NCBI GenBank assembly: GCA_036245805.1
Contig: BTRK01000003.1
Span: 744,001-808,000 of the forward strand
Length of the DNA stretch: 64,000 nucleotides
Source: Pristionchus mayeri
Taxonomy: Eukaryota > Nematoda > Chromadorea > Rhabditida > Neodiplogasteridae
Reading direction: 5' to 3'
Below the pieces are notes generated by a model, which was not told the origin of the DNA, did not search any database, and saw only the letters and a list, made by a program, of their open reading frames with translations. A program made the position numbers and the translations under genes. Each line of letters begins with the position of its first letter. Within the stretch, counting starts at the first letter, position 1. Positions 47,701 to 58,583 of this stretch are shown here, one piece after another.

Positions 47701-49030
47701 TGAAATCCCTTCCCATCAGATTATCCGATTCCTCTGAAGTGTATACACTTCCCTGAGCAGTGCTTCCATTCAACTCAAGTGTGAGATGGCACTTCCCAGT
47801 CAGCTCGAGAGGTGTTCCATTGGCGCATCTCGGGAATGCATCATGCTCACTTCTCTTGGGAGCACCGATTTCTCTCCAAGTTGCTTCAGAGATCAGAGTT
47901 ATATCGGATCCTGTATCCACTGTCATGCTGATCACTTTTCCATTCATGATCACATCGGTTTCAAAACGTTCCAAATCCTCTGGAAGATCGCCGCAGACAA
48001 GGTTCACCTTACTTGGCTTTCTATCATTGAACTTCTTGATCGGTTTCGTGCACTTGATTGCGAAATGACCGATATCCTTGCAGTTGTAGCAGGAGGAATT
48101 CGCATTCGGGCACTCTGCATCGGTGTGATCATAACCACATCGACTGCAGCCTCCATCAACAATTACTTTCCGTTGGAATTTCCTCTGCCATGGTTTCTTC
48201 TTATCCTTACTGTCTGTGGCCGCATTCACTTGGAGGTCATTCTGCTTGGACACTGCATGAGAATCACTGTATACTTCCTTGTACACATTCACCACACTGA
48301 GTATCGTCTCGATCGTGGGTTTCTCTTCCGATCTCATTTCATTCATCACATGGAACATTGTTGCTGTATGTCTCGGAAGATCCATTCCAGTCAACATCAA
48401 AATTGCTTTGAACTGTTCCAGAGGCATGTCCTTGATATCTGCCTCTTCCACTACTCTGTTCACGATCGCTGAGAATTCCTTGATATCATTGCACTTCAGC
48501 TTTGACATCTTGAGACCGAACAAGTCTAGTCTCTTCTCGAATACAGTCTTTCTGTCTCCAAACAAATCCTGCATTTTCGTGATGATCTCTTCGAACTTGA
48601 GATCCGATGGTTTCTTCGGTCTGATGTGATCCGTGAACTGCTTGTACACTTTGTCATCTACGTGACGCAGCAGTAATCTTCCCTTATCACCATCAACCAT
48701 CTCCGCCAGATCATTCTCGAATATCTCTCTGTGACGATCGATCCACGTGTCGAATGTCACCCCATCCTCTGCGATATACGAGAAGTTCCTGATCTGTTTC
48801 TCGAGAGATTCGATGCTCGGTCCTCTGTGTCTGGTTCCTTCCGACATCTCCGACCTCGCTTCCGTTCTCTCCGGTCTCTCATTCAGCAGCACCTGAATGG
48901 CCTCATTCTGTTTCTCCATTTGTGCTCTCAACAGTTCATTCTGTTCTTTCTGTGCCGCGAGCATCTGAGCGATCATTTTCATCGCCTCTCCATTTGCATC
49001 TCCGTCGGTCCCACTCGCTCCACCAGGCAT
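44780..49030 (-). pseudogene. Ty3-type gag-pol polyprotein with one in-frame stop
   Basis: Seen: one continuous minus-strand frame of 1417 codons interrupted by a single TAA (46721-46723). First part (769 codons): a gag-like N-terminus with a Gln/Glu-rich coiled region, two zinc knuckles (CSRCGYDHTDAEC, CYNCKDIGHFAIKC) near residues 290-330, protease VDTGSDITLIS near 370, and RT with YLDDIVVGG near 650. After the stop: RNase H (LAADASEKGIG), integrase zinc finger (HPGVVR...CDQC), catalytic triad in HLDYCGP, VTDNGTQF and NGQAERF, and a C-terminal SH3/chromo-like tail. The stop lies at the RT-RNase H connection and leaves every domain otherwise intact. It is either a recent inactivation or a stop that is read through. 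The start at 49030 is the first ATG (MPGGASG) after the leader. Confidence 0.92.
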
Positions 49031-49200
49031 CCTTGTGACACGTGTACTATCGATCGATTGAGTACAGTCTCGGCACGGTTCACTGTCACTAGTGAGACCT
49101 CACTGCTTTCGAGCTCACTTTCTGCCACGCACTCAGAAGGGCAGAAAGAAAAATCGAGCAGCGCCTCCGGCCGACCTCGACAAATCACTGTTTTCAAACC

Positions 49201-49374
49201 CTCAGTTCCACACGAAACCTACAACTGATGTGCTCACTCGAGACACACAGTTACGATACGCTCAGTTCCACACGGAACCTACAACTGATGTGCTCACTCG
49301 AAACACACAGTTACGATACGCTCAGTTCCACACGGAACCTACAACTGATGTGCTCACTCGAGACACACAGTTAC
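49201..49374 (+). repeat. Three 60-bp repeats in the retrotransposon leader
   Basis: CTCAGTTCCACACGAAACCT-type units start at 49201, 49261 and 49321. They lie between the primer-binding site and the gag start, in the untranslated leader. Confidence 0.93.
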
Positions 49375-49461
49375 GCACACAAGAACGAGAGGAAACGTAC
49401 TGGACACTCGACTCGGAACACGAAACACAAGAACGAACACAGGAAACAGGCAACGCCTAAT

Positions 49462-49479
49462 CGTGAGTACTGAACGCCA
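49462..49479 (-). other. Putative primer-binding site
   Basis: On minus TGGCGTTCAGTACTCACG begins one base after the 5' LTR. A TGG start is expected for pairing with a tRNA CCA end; the tRNA was not identified. Confidence 0.6.
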
Positions 49480-49480
49480 A

Positions 49481-49810
49481 TGTTGTGTAGTCACTTGTCC
49501 CGTACTCCAAGAGCAAAGAGGGAACCGAGCTTTATCGCAGGGCAAGAGAGAGCAACCGCTCAATACAAGAGAAACCGGGGAAGAAGGACGAGAGGAGGAG
49601 AGACAGACCTGTTTACCTCCTCAATGATGGCATGTAAATGGCGAGAGGATATTGGCATGCTAATGGACAAGGGAGGGGAGAGAGTACAGTCCTCTTTACA
49701 TAACAGAGGGAGAGGGCCTATGGACGGAATATGATAATAGGCATGAGCAGACAGCTAAGGTGTCTGGGGAATACGGTAACAGAGGGGAGGGAATCCCTCT
49801 CGATATAACA
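49481..49810 (-). repeat. 5' LTR of the Ty3-type element
   Basis: 330 bp. Followed on plus by AT and then the second copy of the NHR A promoter block, not by the ATCCG target duplication. Confidence 0.93.
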
Positions 49811-49812
49811 AT

Positions 49813-50227
49813 ATAGCTAGTGCGCTCAACTCACTGGTGAAGAACCCGCTGACTCATCCATCGCCGATAGTGTTGGGAAAACTACCAAGAGACGCAGAGA
49901 GAAAAGGGAAAGCGTTGCTTTCACAAGAGCGGCGGAGGGAGTGTATGCACCTATGTCTCTTTTCGTCCTTTCGCCCTCCTTCTCTATCCCTCTCTACTCT
50001 CTTCCCCTTTTCCGTACTACCCCCTCTCTAATTCTCCCGTGGTCCACTTTCGTCGTTATGGGCACTGATGTCTGTCAGGAGAGCGAGTTGGTTTGGTGAT
50101 CTTTGCGTGGTGACTAATACGCATCGCGGGCAGTTAGCTCTCCGTCTCCTTGTTTTGCGTATTCGTTCTCTTCCTCTCACTCATGATGTCTTTTTTGTAT
50201 TTATCTCGCTATTCCACTGCAAATCCG
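49813..50227 (-). promoter_or_regulatory. NHR A exon 1 and promoter block, copy 2 (orphan)
   Basis: Nearly identical to 43945-44359, including the ATG-containing MDES exon (near 49835-49861) and the GGTTTGGTGATCTTTG block (50090-50105). It has no receptor exons downstream; reading on minus it runs into the retrotransposon 5' LTR in the same orientation. Confidence 0.85.
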
Positions 50228-50557
50228 TGTTGTGTAGTCGCCTGTCCCGTACTCCAAGAGCAAAGAGGGAACCGAGCTTTATCGCAGGGCAAGAGAGAGC
50301 AACCGCTCAATACAAGAGAAACCGGGGAAGAAGGACGAGAGGAGGAGAGACAGACCTGTTTACCTCCTCAATGATGGCATGTAAATGGCGAGAGGATATT
50401 GTCATGCTAATGGACAAGGGAGGGGAGAGAGTACAGTCCTCTTTACATAACAGAGGTAGAGGGCCTATGGACGGAATATGATAATAGGCATGAGCAGACA
50501 GCTAAGGTGTCTGGGGAATACGGTAACAGAGGGGAGGGAATCCCTCTCGATATAACA
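50228..50557 (-). mobile_element. Solo LTR with intact ATCCG target duplication
   Basis: 330 bp, same LTR as 44360-44689 and 49481-49810. Flanked by ATCCG on both sides (50223-50227, 50558-50562), so it marks an original insertion site. Confidence 0.93.
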
Positions 50558-52014
50558 ATCCGGAAAGTAACTCGTCATGGACTAGGGGTTATAATAGCCA
50601 TGACCAAAGCTAAACACAATCGATTTGGAGAAATGAACATTAACTTGCTTTTTTTCTGTAAGTACAGAATTTACTCGTCATGGACTAGGGATTATAACAG
50701 CCATGACCAAATCTGAACAGAATCACTATCTAGATGTGTATAGTACGTGAAAAAAGTGAATATGCATTATACTAATAATGATCTTTATTTCTCTTCAAAA
50801 TCGAAAATATTCATGAGCTTGTACAACTCCAAATTTGTCTGGTGGAGAGTCGAGATTTCCTGAAAATACAAAATTGAAAAATCAATAAGGTGTGATTTTT
50901 TAGGCTACATGCCTGAAAAGCTGGGATAAATACGTGGGATGAGAAACCAAATAAATTGTCTGTTCTAATAGCTCGCTTCGACAAGATGCTACCTCGACAT
51001 TCGTTAGCAGACACAGTAATTCTCCCAATCTTGCAGCATAATCAATTCTTCCTTGTTGCTTGTACATTGTATGCAGCTCATCCATTATCATTTTACGATT
51101 ATTTTCCACTATCAAAGCCACGGAATCATCTCGTCCTGCTATATCTGCAACAGTATGTTAAGAAAATTTGATGCACGGTCTCTTCTTTTAATACATTATC
51201 TAGACCTACAATGACCATGATAACAATGTTCAAAAATTCGTGTCGTCTCTTCTTCTATGCACTCTCTCGAAGCCGTATTTCTTGTACGCGAGACTATGTA
51301 AGCTAACCGTTGCTCCAGAACGCCAATCCGAGTAGACAAGCAAATTCGAAATCAGATGGGGCAAGTCTCTTGAATTGGTCCTTCACTTTGTTTTGCTCTA
51401 CTGAATTGTCTCCGAATGTCCTGGAATTGAACATTTTCTTTTTAGTTCTTACTTCATTTTCTCAAAATATATATTACACTTGGCAACTTCTTCCTTGTTG
51501 ATCTCATTTGGACACGTGTCTAGGAACGCGTCAACGCCCTCATCAGCCACTTATTCAAATTATACCAGGTGCCAGAGTCCGTAAAATATGTCACAGTTCT
51601 ATAAATGTTGTCTAGCCAAACGATGACACTGAAGGACGGCACGGCGATCGAGAGCTGCAGTAACTTTGTGAATATTAACTCTTTGAAACTTCTTCGGTTA
51701 ATTTGCATCCCCTTCTCATCGAGCCTACTCATTTCTGTAAATGCCTACATGAATTTCTGCAGCTGAACACCATCATGATGTGCAATGATGGATAATGAGA
51801 AGGCGGGGTGGCCGTTAACCGAAGAAGTGCAACATTTTATGTTTTAATATTCACCTTTTCATCAGCAGTGAATTTACGATAATCGGTAAATGTTGAATTG
51901 TCAAATTCGAAGAAAGATGTTAGGAAAATCTTGTTAGACGGCAAGATAGAATCACTGCAATCAATAATTGAAATATTCGGTTAATTTTCAGTGATGCCCA
52001 TCGTAAGCCACGTT

Positions 52015-52040
52015 TATACTTATACTTATACTTATACTTT
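52015..52040 (+). repeat. (TATACT)n microsatellite
   Basis: About four to five copies of a six-base unit in an NHR B intron. Confidence 0.85.
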
Positions 52041-52687
52041 ATTACAGGATACCATTTTATCTTGCGTCACTATACAGTTTTCGAGTTACCCATGAGCATG
52101 CTGGGCAGCAAAAATGATTGGTTCTAGAATAGCCAAATGAATACTCACCATTCCTTCTCGCTCAATGGTTTCGTGTTCGGGAACATCAAGAGGAATGAGT
52201 GGCACTTCGCCGGTTTTACGAAGCATGCACATCAAGCTGCAAGCATCATATTGTTTCTTTCTCAAACTCCAACTCTTTCAATATCTCTTTACTAAACAAT
52301 CTCGCGGTATGTAAAACACGATACAGTATAAAAAACGGAGTGAATCAGATAACTATTCCTTACCTGTACCCGTTCTTGATTCGGTCCAGCAATGGAGTTT
52401 CACTTGGGGATGCAGGTACTAGCGTGAAACTGGAAATAATTGCATTTATTTGGATGAGACCAACTATCGTTCTCCAGTTTTTTACATCTTTCCCAATAAG
52501 AGAACCTTGTAAATGTAAATACCAAACTAATGTAAAACAACGGGACATTATAGGGACCTGTCATGGTCCAAAAACGAAGTTGATGGAGGGTGTTGTTTTT
52601 CCCGTTCCAACTCAGAATCCTTAAACAAAAAATGAAGGTCACGAGAGATGATCTGTGATTGTTAGAGCGCACGTAATTTATCCGGAC

Positions 52688-52828
52688 TAGGGTTCCGGAA
52701 TTGGGCGTCTTTTGAATCATTTTCAGATATGTTTCATGTGCTCTATATGCGTATACTATATATTGTACGTGAAACATATCCGAAAATGATTCAAAAGATG
52801 CCCAATTACGCCCAATTCCGGAACCCTA
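52688..52828. mobile_element. hAT-like MITE in NHR B
   Basis: TAGGGTTCCGGAATTGGGCG and its inverted partner CGCCCAATTCCGGAACCCTA; arms pair over about 60 bp. Flanks ATCCGGAC and ATCTGGAC agree at 7 of 8 positions. Confidence 0.88.
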
Positions 52829-53108
52829 ATCTGGACCAAACCGTCAAGGGGAACCCTGCGCAAATTTGTTGGTTTCAGGCAATCATCAGCGATCGAGAAC
52901 CATTTCGCACTCTATTAATCACTTCATACTGTAATTTCGGCTGATGGACCGCTTGCGCCAATACATCAACAAGCTTACGAAAACGACACTTGCGGCACGA
53001 CGTTGTCGGTTCTGGAATATAAACTATGATAATTTAGCTTTTGTTCTTCAAGTCGCAATTGAAAGCGGACATCGAATTCTCGGTGAAGTCCATATAGTGC
53101 GACTGCAG

Positions 53109-53257
53109 GGCACTTCTTGGATATTTGGTCCACCCCCTCCCCTATCATTTCTCATTCCCTCCCCATCACAAAGGGGTTGTGCGTCCGAAAATCCAGGAGT
53201 GACACCTAGAAATGACTGGGCAGAAAAGGCAGGGTGGGCCAATTATCCAAGAAATGC
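53109..53257. mobile_element. MITE with 9-bp target duplication in NHR B
   Basis: Inverted ends around CTTCTTGGAT and ATCCAAGAA with CCACCC inside. Flanked by CGACTGCAG on both sides (53100-53108, 53258-53266). It lies right beside the finger 2 exon, whose normal donor is not recognisable. A 9-bp duplication would fit a MULE-type MITE. Confidence 0.75.
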
Positions 53258-53707
53258 CGACTGCAGAATACTCAATCTTCTCAATGCAGTCATCCTTGTC
53301 AGTCTTACACTTGAACAATTCCGTATTCATCTTCAGCGTTCTTCTGAAAATGAAAACATGCATTCCTCATCAATATCTAATTATAGTTATGGAATATATT
53401 GCATGTTCTCTACATTTTGCGCAATCGCAGCTACACATGTCGATAGAGGTTGTAAAATTGTGGAATGGGAACTGAATTTGGAAACGTTAAAAATATCCTA
53501 CGTCGATTCCCATGTGGACCTCGTTGATTGGAACGTCGCATATCAAACAGCTGCGCATTTTATCCTGAGAACATTTCCCATTATATCTATGACAAAGCAA
53601 CAAAAACTAAATTACGTGCACAATGTAAATGCTACTAGCATTACTGAACTGAGTGTATACTTGTCCATGCTTACCGGTGAAATATTGTATCCCGTTGACT
53701 CATCCAT

Positions 53708-54200
53708 GGGTCGATAGTGCTGGGAAGCGAGACACACGGATCGAAGGAAAGTGTGGTTTTCACAATAGCCGTGGAGTGTATGCACCTGTCTCTCTTTCCA
53801 CCCTTTCTCCACTCTGTGCTTCCTCTCATCTACCTCTCCCTCACCATTTTTCACTCTCTCCGTCAGTTTTTTTCTCTCTCTCCCTCACTCTCTTTCCCAC
53901 TCTCGCTCTCTAATCAACCTTCCCCTATGCATTTTCCCGTACTCCCACCATCCGCTCTTCTGTTGATCCGCTTTCGTCGCTATGACCATTGATGTCTGCC
54001 GAAGAAGAGAGTGCTCTGGTTTGGTGATCTTTGAGTGGCGACTAATACACATCGTGGCAGTTTGCTCTCGGTCTCCATTTCCATATTGCTCTCTAGGAAT
54101 CCCCCCTCACTCATCTCATCTCTTTCTATCTCTATCTGATATGACGAACTAGTAGTCGAAATGCTGTCTTTAGATCTTAAGGTATTACGCATGTTGTGAA
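53708..54200 (-). promoter_or_regulatory. Upstream region of NHR B
   Basis: Purine-rich on the coding strand (GAGA-like tracts). Shares with the NHR A and C upstream regions a block containing GGTTTGGTGATCTTTG on plus (54018-54033) and CTCTCTTTC-type tracts. Probable promoter; no TATA box singled out. Confidence 0.45.
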
Positions 54201-54267
54201 TATTCATTATTTTGGAAGCGATTTGTTTTATTGAATGAAATGAAATTCGGTTACAAAAGGTACAATC

Positions 54268-57200
54268 TTAGAAGTTGTAGATGTTCATGAGCTTGTATAG
54301 CTCCATGTCGGCATTGTGTAGTGTGCATACTTCCTACAATGTTTTCCTGAATTATACCAACATGTAAACTGAGGTCACTGTCTTGCCATTTCACGCTACC
54401 CCTCATTCGGTTAGTTTGGGGGAGAACACATGTAGACAGACGTGGAAAACTCTAGTAATAGTTCATAACTCTCAACTTGAGTTTACACGTTTCAAAATTG
54501 GTAAATAAACGTGCAATGTTACCTCGATATTCGACAAGACACACATCAATTCTCCCAAACGCGCAGCGTAATCGCGCCGGCCTTGCTGTTTGTACACTGT
54601 ATGCAGCTCTTCCATGATTGATTTGCGATTCATCTCCACCATTACAGTCATCTCTTCACAGGTTAGGGACACTTCTGCAAAACGGACCACGCTTTTTTTT
54701 TAGTTTCGAGTCTAGTAAATTAAAAAAAAATTACAACTCTAGTAAATTTAATAAATTCGTAAGTTCGTAATTAGTGTAATCTTCTCTTCATTTCCTACAC
54801 TTAGAGACCGCAAGTGGTATAGCCGAAATGAAGCTATGTCACCATAACTATGCTCAAACGGTCCCGCTGGGGCCCAAATAAGTTCATGCTTTTGGTCGTT
54901 TGTCGGTATCTTATCTCAGAATCGTGCTAGAGCTCATTAATTACGCATACACAAGTCGATAGAGAAAGGCAGAAAAGCGAGACCGGGAAGGGAGGGGCGG
55001 AGCTTATTCCCACCCTTTCCTCTTAAAAACACCAAAAATTTGAGCATAGCTTCGCCCTTTCAAGGCGAAGCAACCGCACTCTCTCGTACGCGCGCTGCTC
55101 TCTGCACGTGCCGGGTGAGAGAGATGGACCGAGAGTGGGATCTGACTCCGCCCCCTTGCAATCCGTCAACGCGCGTGTCCCTAATCGTTGAACAAAATGA
55201 CAAGCAGGAGAAGCGTCCGATTTTCGTTTTCTTTACTTTAAAAATCGTCTAAAAGCTTTCTTCACTTCATCTCCAGGGCGCATCAGTATACGAATGCCAG
55301 AACCCTTCCTTTTCCTTAAATAACCTTCCATTTCAACACCTCTCGCTATATTTTATCGATTTTCACCTATTGAGAACCATCCGATCCTGCTGCGCCCAAC
55401 ATATGTTATAAAGGACCACAAGACCTTTAGAATGCGATCTTGATCGCCCAAAATGTTTAAGTATTCGCGATGTCATTTCTCGGCGCAGGTTTTGCGCAAA
55501 ACTGAGATGCCTCAGAGTAGGCGGAGCTTACGGTCTCTACCTACACTCTCTCATCGCCCGACATCAATAATTTAATTAATCAGATACAAACCACTGCTCC
55601 AGAAGGAAAGTCCGTAGAGCAGGGCAAATTCGTCATCTGTAGGAGCGAAACGCTTCAAGTCTTCCTTCATCGATATCAACTTCTTCGAATTTAAGCGGAA
55701 AGCTCTATAGCAATTGATATGAAATGCGTTGAAGTAATATTAAATTTCTCTGGGGGAGCATAAACACGGGTACTCTACTTTCTAGAACTACTTTCTTTTT
55801 TAAGCTTTGTAAAGTGTTAGGGATCTTCCTCACTTCGATATTTCTTCTTTGTTGATCTCGTTAGGACAAGTATCCAGGAATGCGTCGATATCGTTATTAC
55901 GAGCAGTGAAAATGTAAGAGACCAGCCTGAAAATTCGTTTAACTGAATAGAACTTTTTATAGGTTTTTTGCAGTTTGACTCCTAACAAACGTCTTAAGTC
56001 CGATCATAAATACTTCTAGAATGCTTCTTATGCTATTTACACACACTGAACGATCAACGACCACAGAAGTGCGTGATTTTTTTCCGTTACCTGGTATCAC
56101 AGTCGGGGAAATAGTTTGCCGATCGGTACGCTAAATCCAGGGCAACAATATGTTTGAATGAAGACGTAATAATCGCAGACTGAATGAAGATCATTGTAAA
56201 TATTTAAGATTATTTTCACTTGCCTTGTCTTTATCTGTCAAACTCCGATAGTCATGGAAAACTGCACTGCCAAAGTCAAACAACGCCGATAGATAGATCT
56301 TCGCCGTTGGGATAATCTTATCATATGTAATGGGAAAGAAGTGCTGAAATAAATGCCGATTATGTGACTCATAAGGTCACAAGATCTCTACGTCGGTTTC
56401 ATCAAACACATTGCCAAACACATCAAGTACATCAGCTAATATGCAAACATCGTGATTGTTCTAAGAAAATGTTATCTCTTCACAAACTTGACCCACCTTG
56501 TCAGCATTTTCAATCTTTTCCTGAGTTGGGATGAAATCAGAAGGAATTAGCGGAACTTCTCCAGTTTTGCGAGAAGCGCAAACAAAACTGCAAATGTGTG
56601 CTCGAAGTTTTTGAAAATAACTTTACCCATATCCATTCTTGATTCGGTCCAACAGTGGAGTAGCGCTTGGAGGGGCTGTCATTAGCGTGAAACTATAAAT
56701 TCCGCTTAACAATAGCATTTTTTTTCCTTTCCCCTCGCTTGTTCAACGTAGTCCTTCGCTCAGCAATGAATGACATAGATTGGGAGAATGATGGACTCAA
56801 GATTGATGGGAGAAACCTAAGCCACCTTGAGTACGCGGATGACATCGTCCTAATTGCAAAATCAAGGCCTGAACTGAAGCGAATGTTGAGGAAGCTAATG
56901 GAGGCATGCTCACGCGTCGGTCTAGAAGTAAATGCTTCCAAAACCGTTCTTCTCACATCGTGTAGCACCACTCGAGCACCCATTACAATCGACAATCTGA
57001 CATTCAACTTTGTCCCTTCCACTACATATCTTGGTGGGAGAATCTCGCTCCCCCTTGATCACTCGGATGAAATTGAGCACCGGATACGCCTGGGATGGCT
57101 CGCTTGGTCCAAGCTCTCTACTCTGCTCTCTTCTCGCCTGCTTCCTATGAAGACTAAGAGGAGACTCTTCGAAAGTTGTATCTCTTCAACAGTGCTTTAC

Positions 57201-58583
57201 GGGTCAGAAGTCTGGGCGCTGCGAGCCAGTGAAAAGGAACGGCTTAGTGTGACTCAAAGAAAAATGGAGCGAAAAATGTTGGGCATAACTCTGATGGATC
57301 GATGGAGAAACGAGAACGTGCGCAATGCGACGAAAGTGCGGGATTGGAACAAAGAAGCGCTGAAAAGGAAAGCTCAGTGGGCGTTGAAGATTAGGAAAAT
57401 GGAGCTAGATGAGTGGACCAGAGCGACTACGGTATGGATCCCCTACAACAGGAGCCGTCCCCAGGGTCAGCCGAGAACGCGTTGGCGAGATGACCTCAGA
57501 AGAACAATTGGCCCTCACTGGTGGTCTGCAACGACCGACGAATTCCGACCTATCCTCACCTAACGTTAACGCTTGAAGTGATAAATATTGATTGATTGAA
57601 CAATAGCATTATTAATGGCATTTCACCTGTCGTGGTCGAGAAAAGAAGTCGACGGCCCCAATTGTTTCTCCAAATCGGAATCGGACTCCTGAACAAGACT
57701 AATTCAGATATTAAAGTTCGAAATCAGTATTGATCTGAGAGAATGCGTAAAATGCTAAGACAAAACCATTTCGAATTGTTGCAAAAAATTCAATGAATTT
57801 ACTTACGATCTCGTCTTTTACACTGACTGGATTGCTGGATTTCGTGAGAACATAAGTGAACTTCCGAAATCTGCACTTCCGACAGGATGTTTTCGGATCT
57901 TCAAAGGATTTGTGGATTTCTTTTGAAGACAATTAGGAACAATACAAAATATAAAATATGTTGGAAACATGTAGGCTCGTCGACAGAAGGGAGGTAAAAT
58001 GTTACTTAATATTGTTCGTAACACACCGAATTCAATGCAATCATTCGTGCCCTTCTTGCACCTGAGCAATTCCTTGTCCATCTTCAAGGTTCTCCTGGAA
58101 GTTTTAGCATTTTTAATCCCTACTTTAGATCAATATTCGCAGAAATTGTTCAGCTGTTTCTTCATTCGTCTCTCTCTCACAATTTTGAAAGAATTTTCTA
58201 AACAGAGCGACGGCTAGAGCAATGTTCTCGCTCTCTTTATATCATGCACTCTCTCGCTCACTCTGATCGACGAGATAGCGTGGGTTTTGGAGAGAGTCAG
58301 TCTATTCCTCGACGGCTATCAGAAGTTCAAATGTTTGAAAAGAGTCTCTTACTTGTAGAAAACTGTGCAAGCTCGACAGGAGTCGACGCCCAAATGGAAC
58401 TCGTTAATCGGTACTTCGCAGATGAGACAATTACGCATTTTCCCCTGAAATTCTCGACCTTTTATACCGCACTACCTCGAAATACAAGATGACAGGATAT
58501 AAATTGCGTAAATTTCAAACGGAGTGGACTAGGAGGGCGTATTTTAGTTCTAACATGCAAACATTTACCTGTGACTCATCCAT
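54268..58583 (-). CDS. Nuclear hormone receptor C (looks intact)
   Basis: Seen on minus: exon 1 (58569-58583) MDESQ; finger 1 (about 58360-58447) CLICEVPINEFHLGVD then SCRACTVFY with a clean GTAAG donor; finger 2 KCRF-type exons (RCKKGTNDC about 58020-58095; SCRKCRFRKF about 57806-57905). Then SDLEKQLGPSTSFLDHD, ATPLLDRIKNGYG (about 56626-56690), RKTGEVPLIPSD (about 56500-56585), ALFDFGSAVFHDYRSL (about 56225-56340), VALDLAYRSANYFPDCDTR, DAFLDTCPNEINKEEIS (about 55840-55925), APTDDEFALLYGLSFWSSG (about 55593-55705), EELHTVYKQQGRRDYAARLG (about 54523-54675) and the last exon 54268-54333 ending LYKLMNIYNF. All eight zinc-binding Cys are present. A 738-bp hAT-like element and an antisense LINE fragment sit in introns without touching exons. 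Ligand unknown. Confidence 0.87.
54802..55539. mobile_element. Non-autonomous hAT-like element
   Basis: Ends TAGAGACCGCAAG and CTTACGGTCTCTA (12 of 13 inverted match), flanked by perfect CCTACACT duplications (54794-54801, 55540-55547). The 8-bp duplication and TAGAG start fit the hAT superfamily. The interior (738 bp) has no transposase; an inner ATGCTCAAA/TTTGAGCAT inverted pair is visible. Confidence 0.85.
56720..57598 (+). mobile_element. 5'-truncated RTE-like LINE insertion
   Basis: Flanked by a perfect 12-bp duplication AACAATAGCATT (56708-56719, 57599-57610). Ends in ATTGATTGATTG-type repeats rather than poly(A), as in RTE elements. Only the 3' part of the RT ORF is present. Inserted antisense in an intron of NHR C. 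Confidence 0.92.
56729..57563 (+). CDS. RTE-like LINE reverse transcriptase, C-terminal fragment
   Basis: Seen: open frame through YADDIVLIAKS (the RT catalytic YxDD block, residues about 32-42 from the ATG at 56739), the thumb and C-terminal region VLYGSEVWALRASEKERL, KMERKMLGITLMDR, RNATKVRDWN and PQGQPRTRWRDDL, to TAA at 57561-57563. These trailing blocks are typical of RTE-clade ORF2 C-termini. The N-terminal endonuclease and fingers/palm start are absent because of 5' truncation, so it is a dead fragment although its frame is intact. It may be the same family as the endonuclease part at 1-451; the two do not overlap, so this cannot be tested within the window. Confidence 0.88.

Larger units (their letters stand above)
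44360..49810 (-). mobile_element. Ty3/gypsy-type LTR retrotransposon, full length
   Basis: Two 330-bp LTRs (44360-44689, 49481-49810) begin TGTTGTGTAG and end GATATAACA on plus. Read on minus: 5' LTR, primer-binding site, a leader with three 60-bp repeats, gag-pol, polypurine tract, 3' LTR. The order protease-RT-RNase H-integrase marks it as Ty3/gypsy rather than copia. No env-like frame is present. The left flank ATCCG matches the sequence after the solo LTR at 50557, not the sequence after this element, showing a later rearrangement. Confidence 0.93.
50785..53707 (-). pseudogene. Nuclear hormone receptor B, probably decayed
   Basis: Seen on minus: exon 1 (53675-53707) MDESTGYNISP; exon from 53565 CLICDVPINEVHMGID; finger 2 part KCKTDKDDC (about 53268-53345); SCRKCRFRKLVDVLAQ (about 52945-53022). 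LBD blocks then follow: ETPLLDRIKNGYR (about 52370-52430), RKTGEVPLIPLD (about 52140-52240), FFEFDNSTFTDYRKFTADEK (about 51850-51960), VIVWLDNIYRTVTYF (about 51580-51660), VDAFLDTCPNEINKEE (about 51485-51545), APSDFEFACLLGLAFWSNG (about 51309-51420), DELHTMYKQQGRIDYAARLG (about 51000-51145) and the last exon ending LYKLMNIFDFEEK (stop 50785-50787). Defects: after GID the sequence lacks CRAC, so finger 1 loses its second Cys pair. The intron between the FTDSG and ADEGVD segments is missing and the join shifts frame. A 149-bp insertion follows the finger 2 exon. Otherwise it has the same plan as A, C and D. Confidence 0.8.

Noticed and set aside
45170..48629. Long plus-strand frames (up to 274 codons) opposite gag-pol
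   Set aside because: Antisense shadows of the retrotransposon polyprotein with no recognisable domains.
44360..49810. Endogenous retrovirus with envelope gene
   Set aside because: No env-like frame follows integrase; the element is a plain Ty3/gypsy-type retrotransposon.
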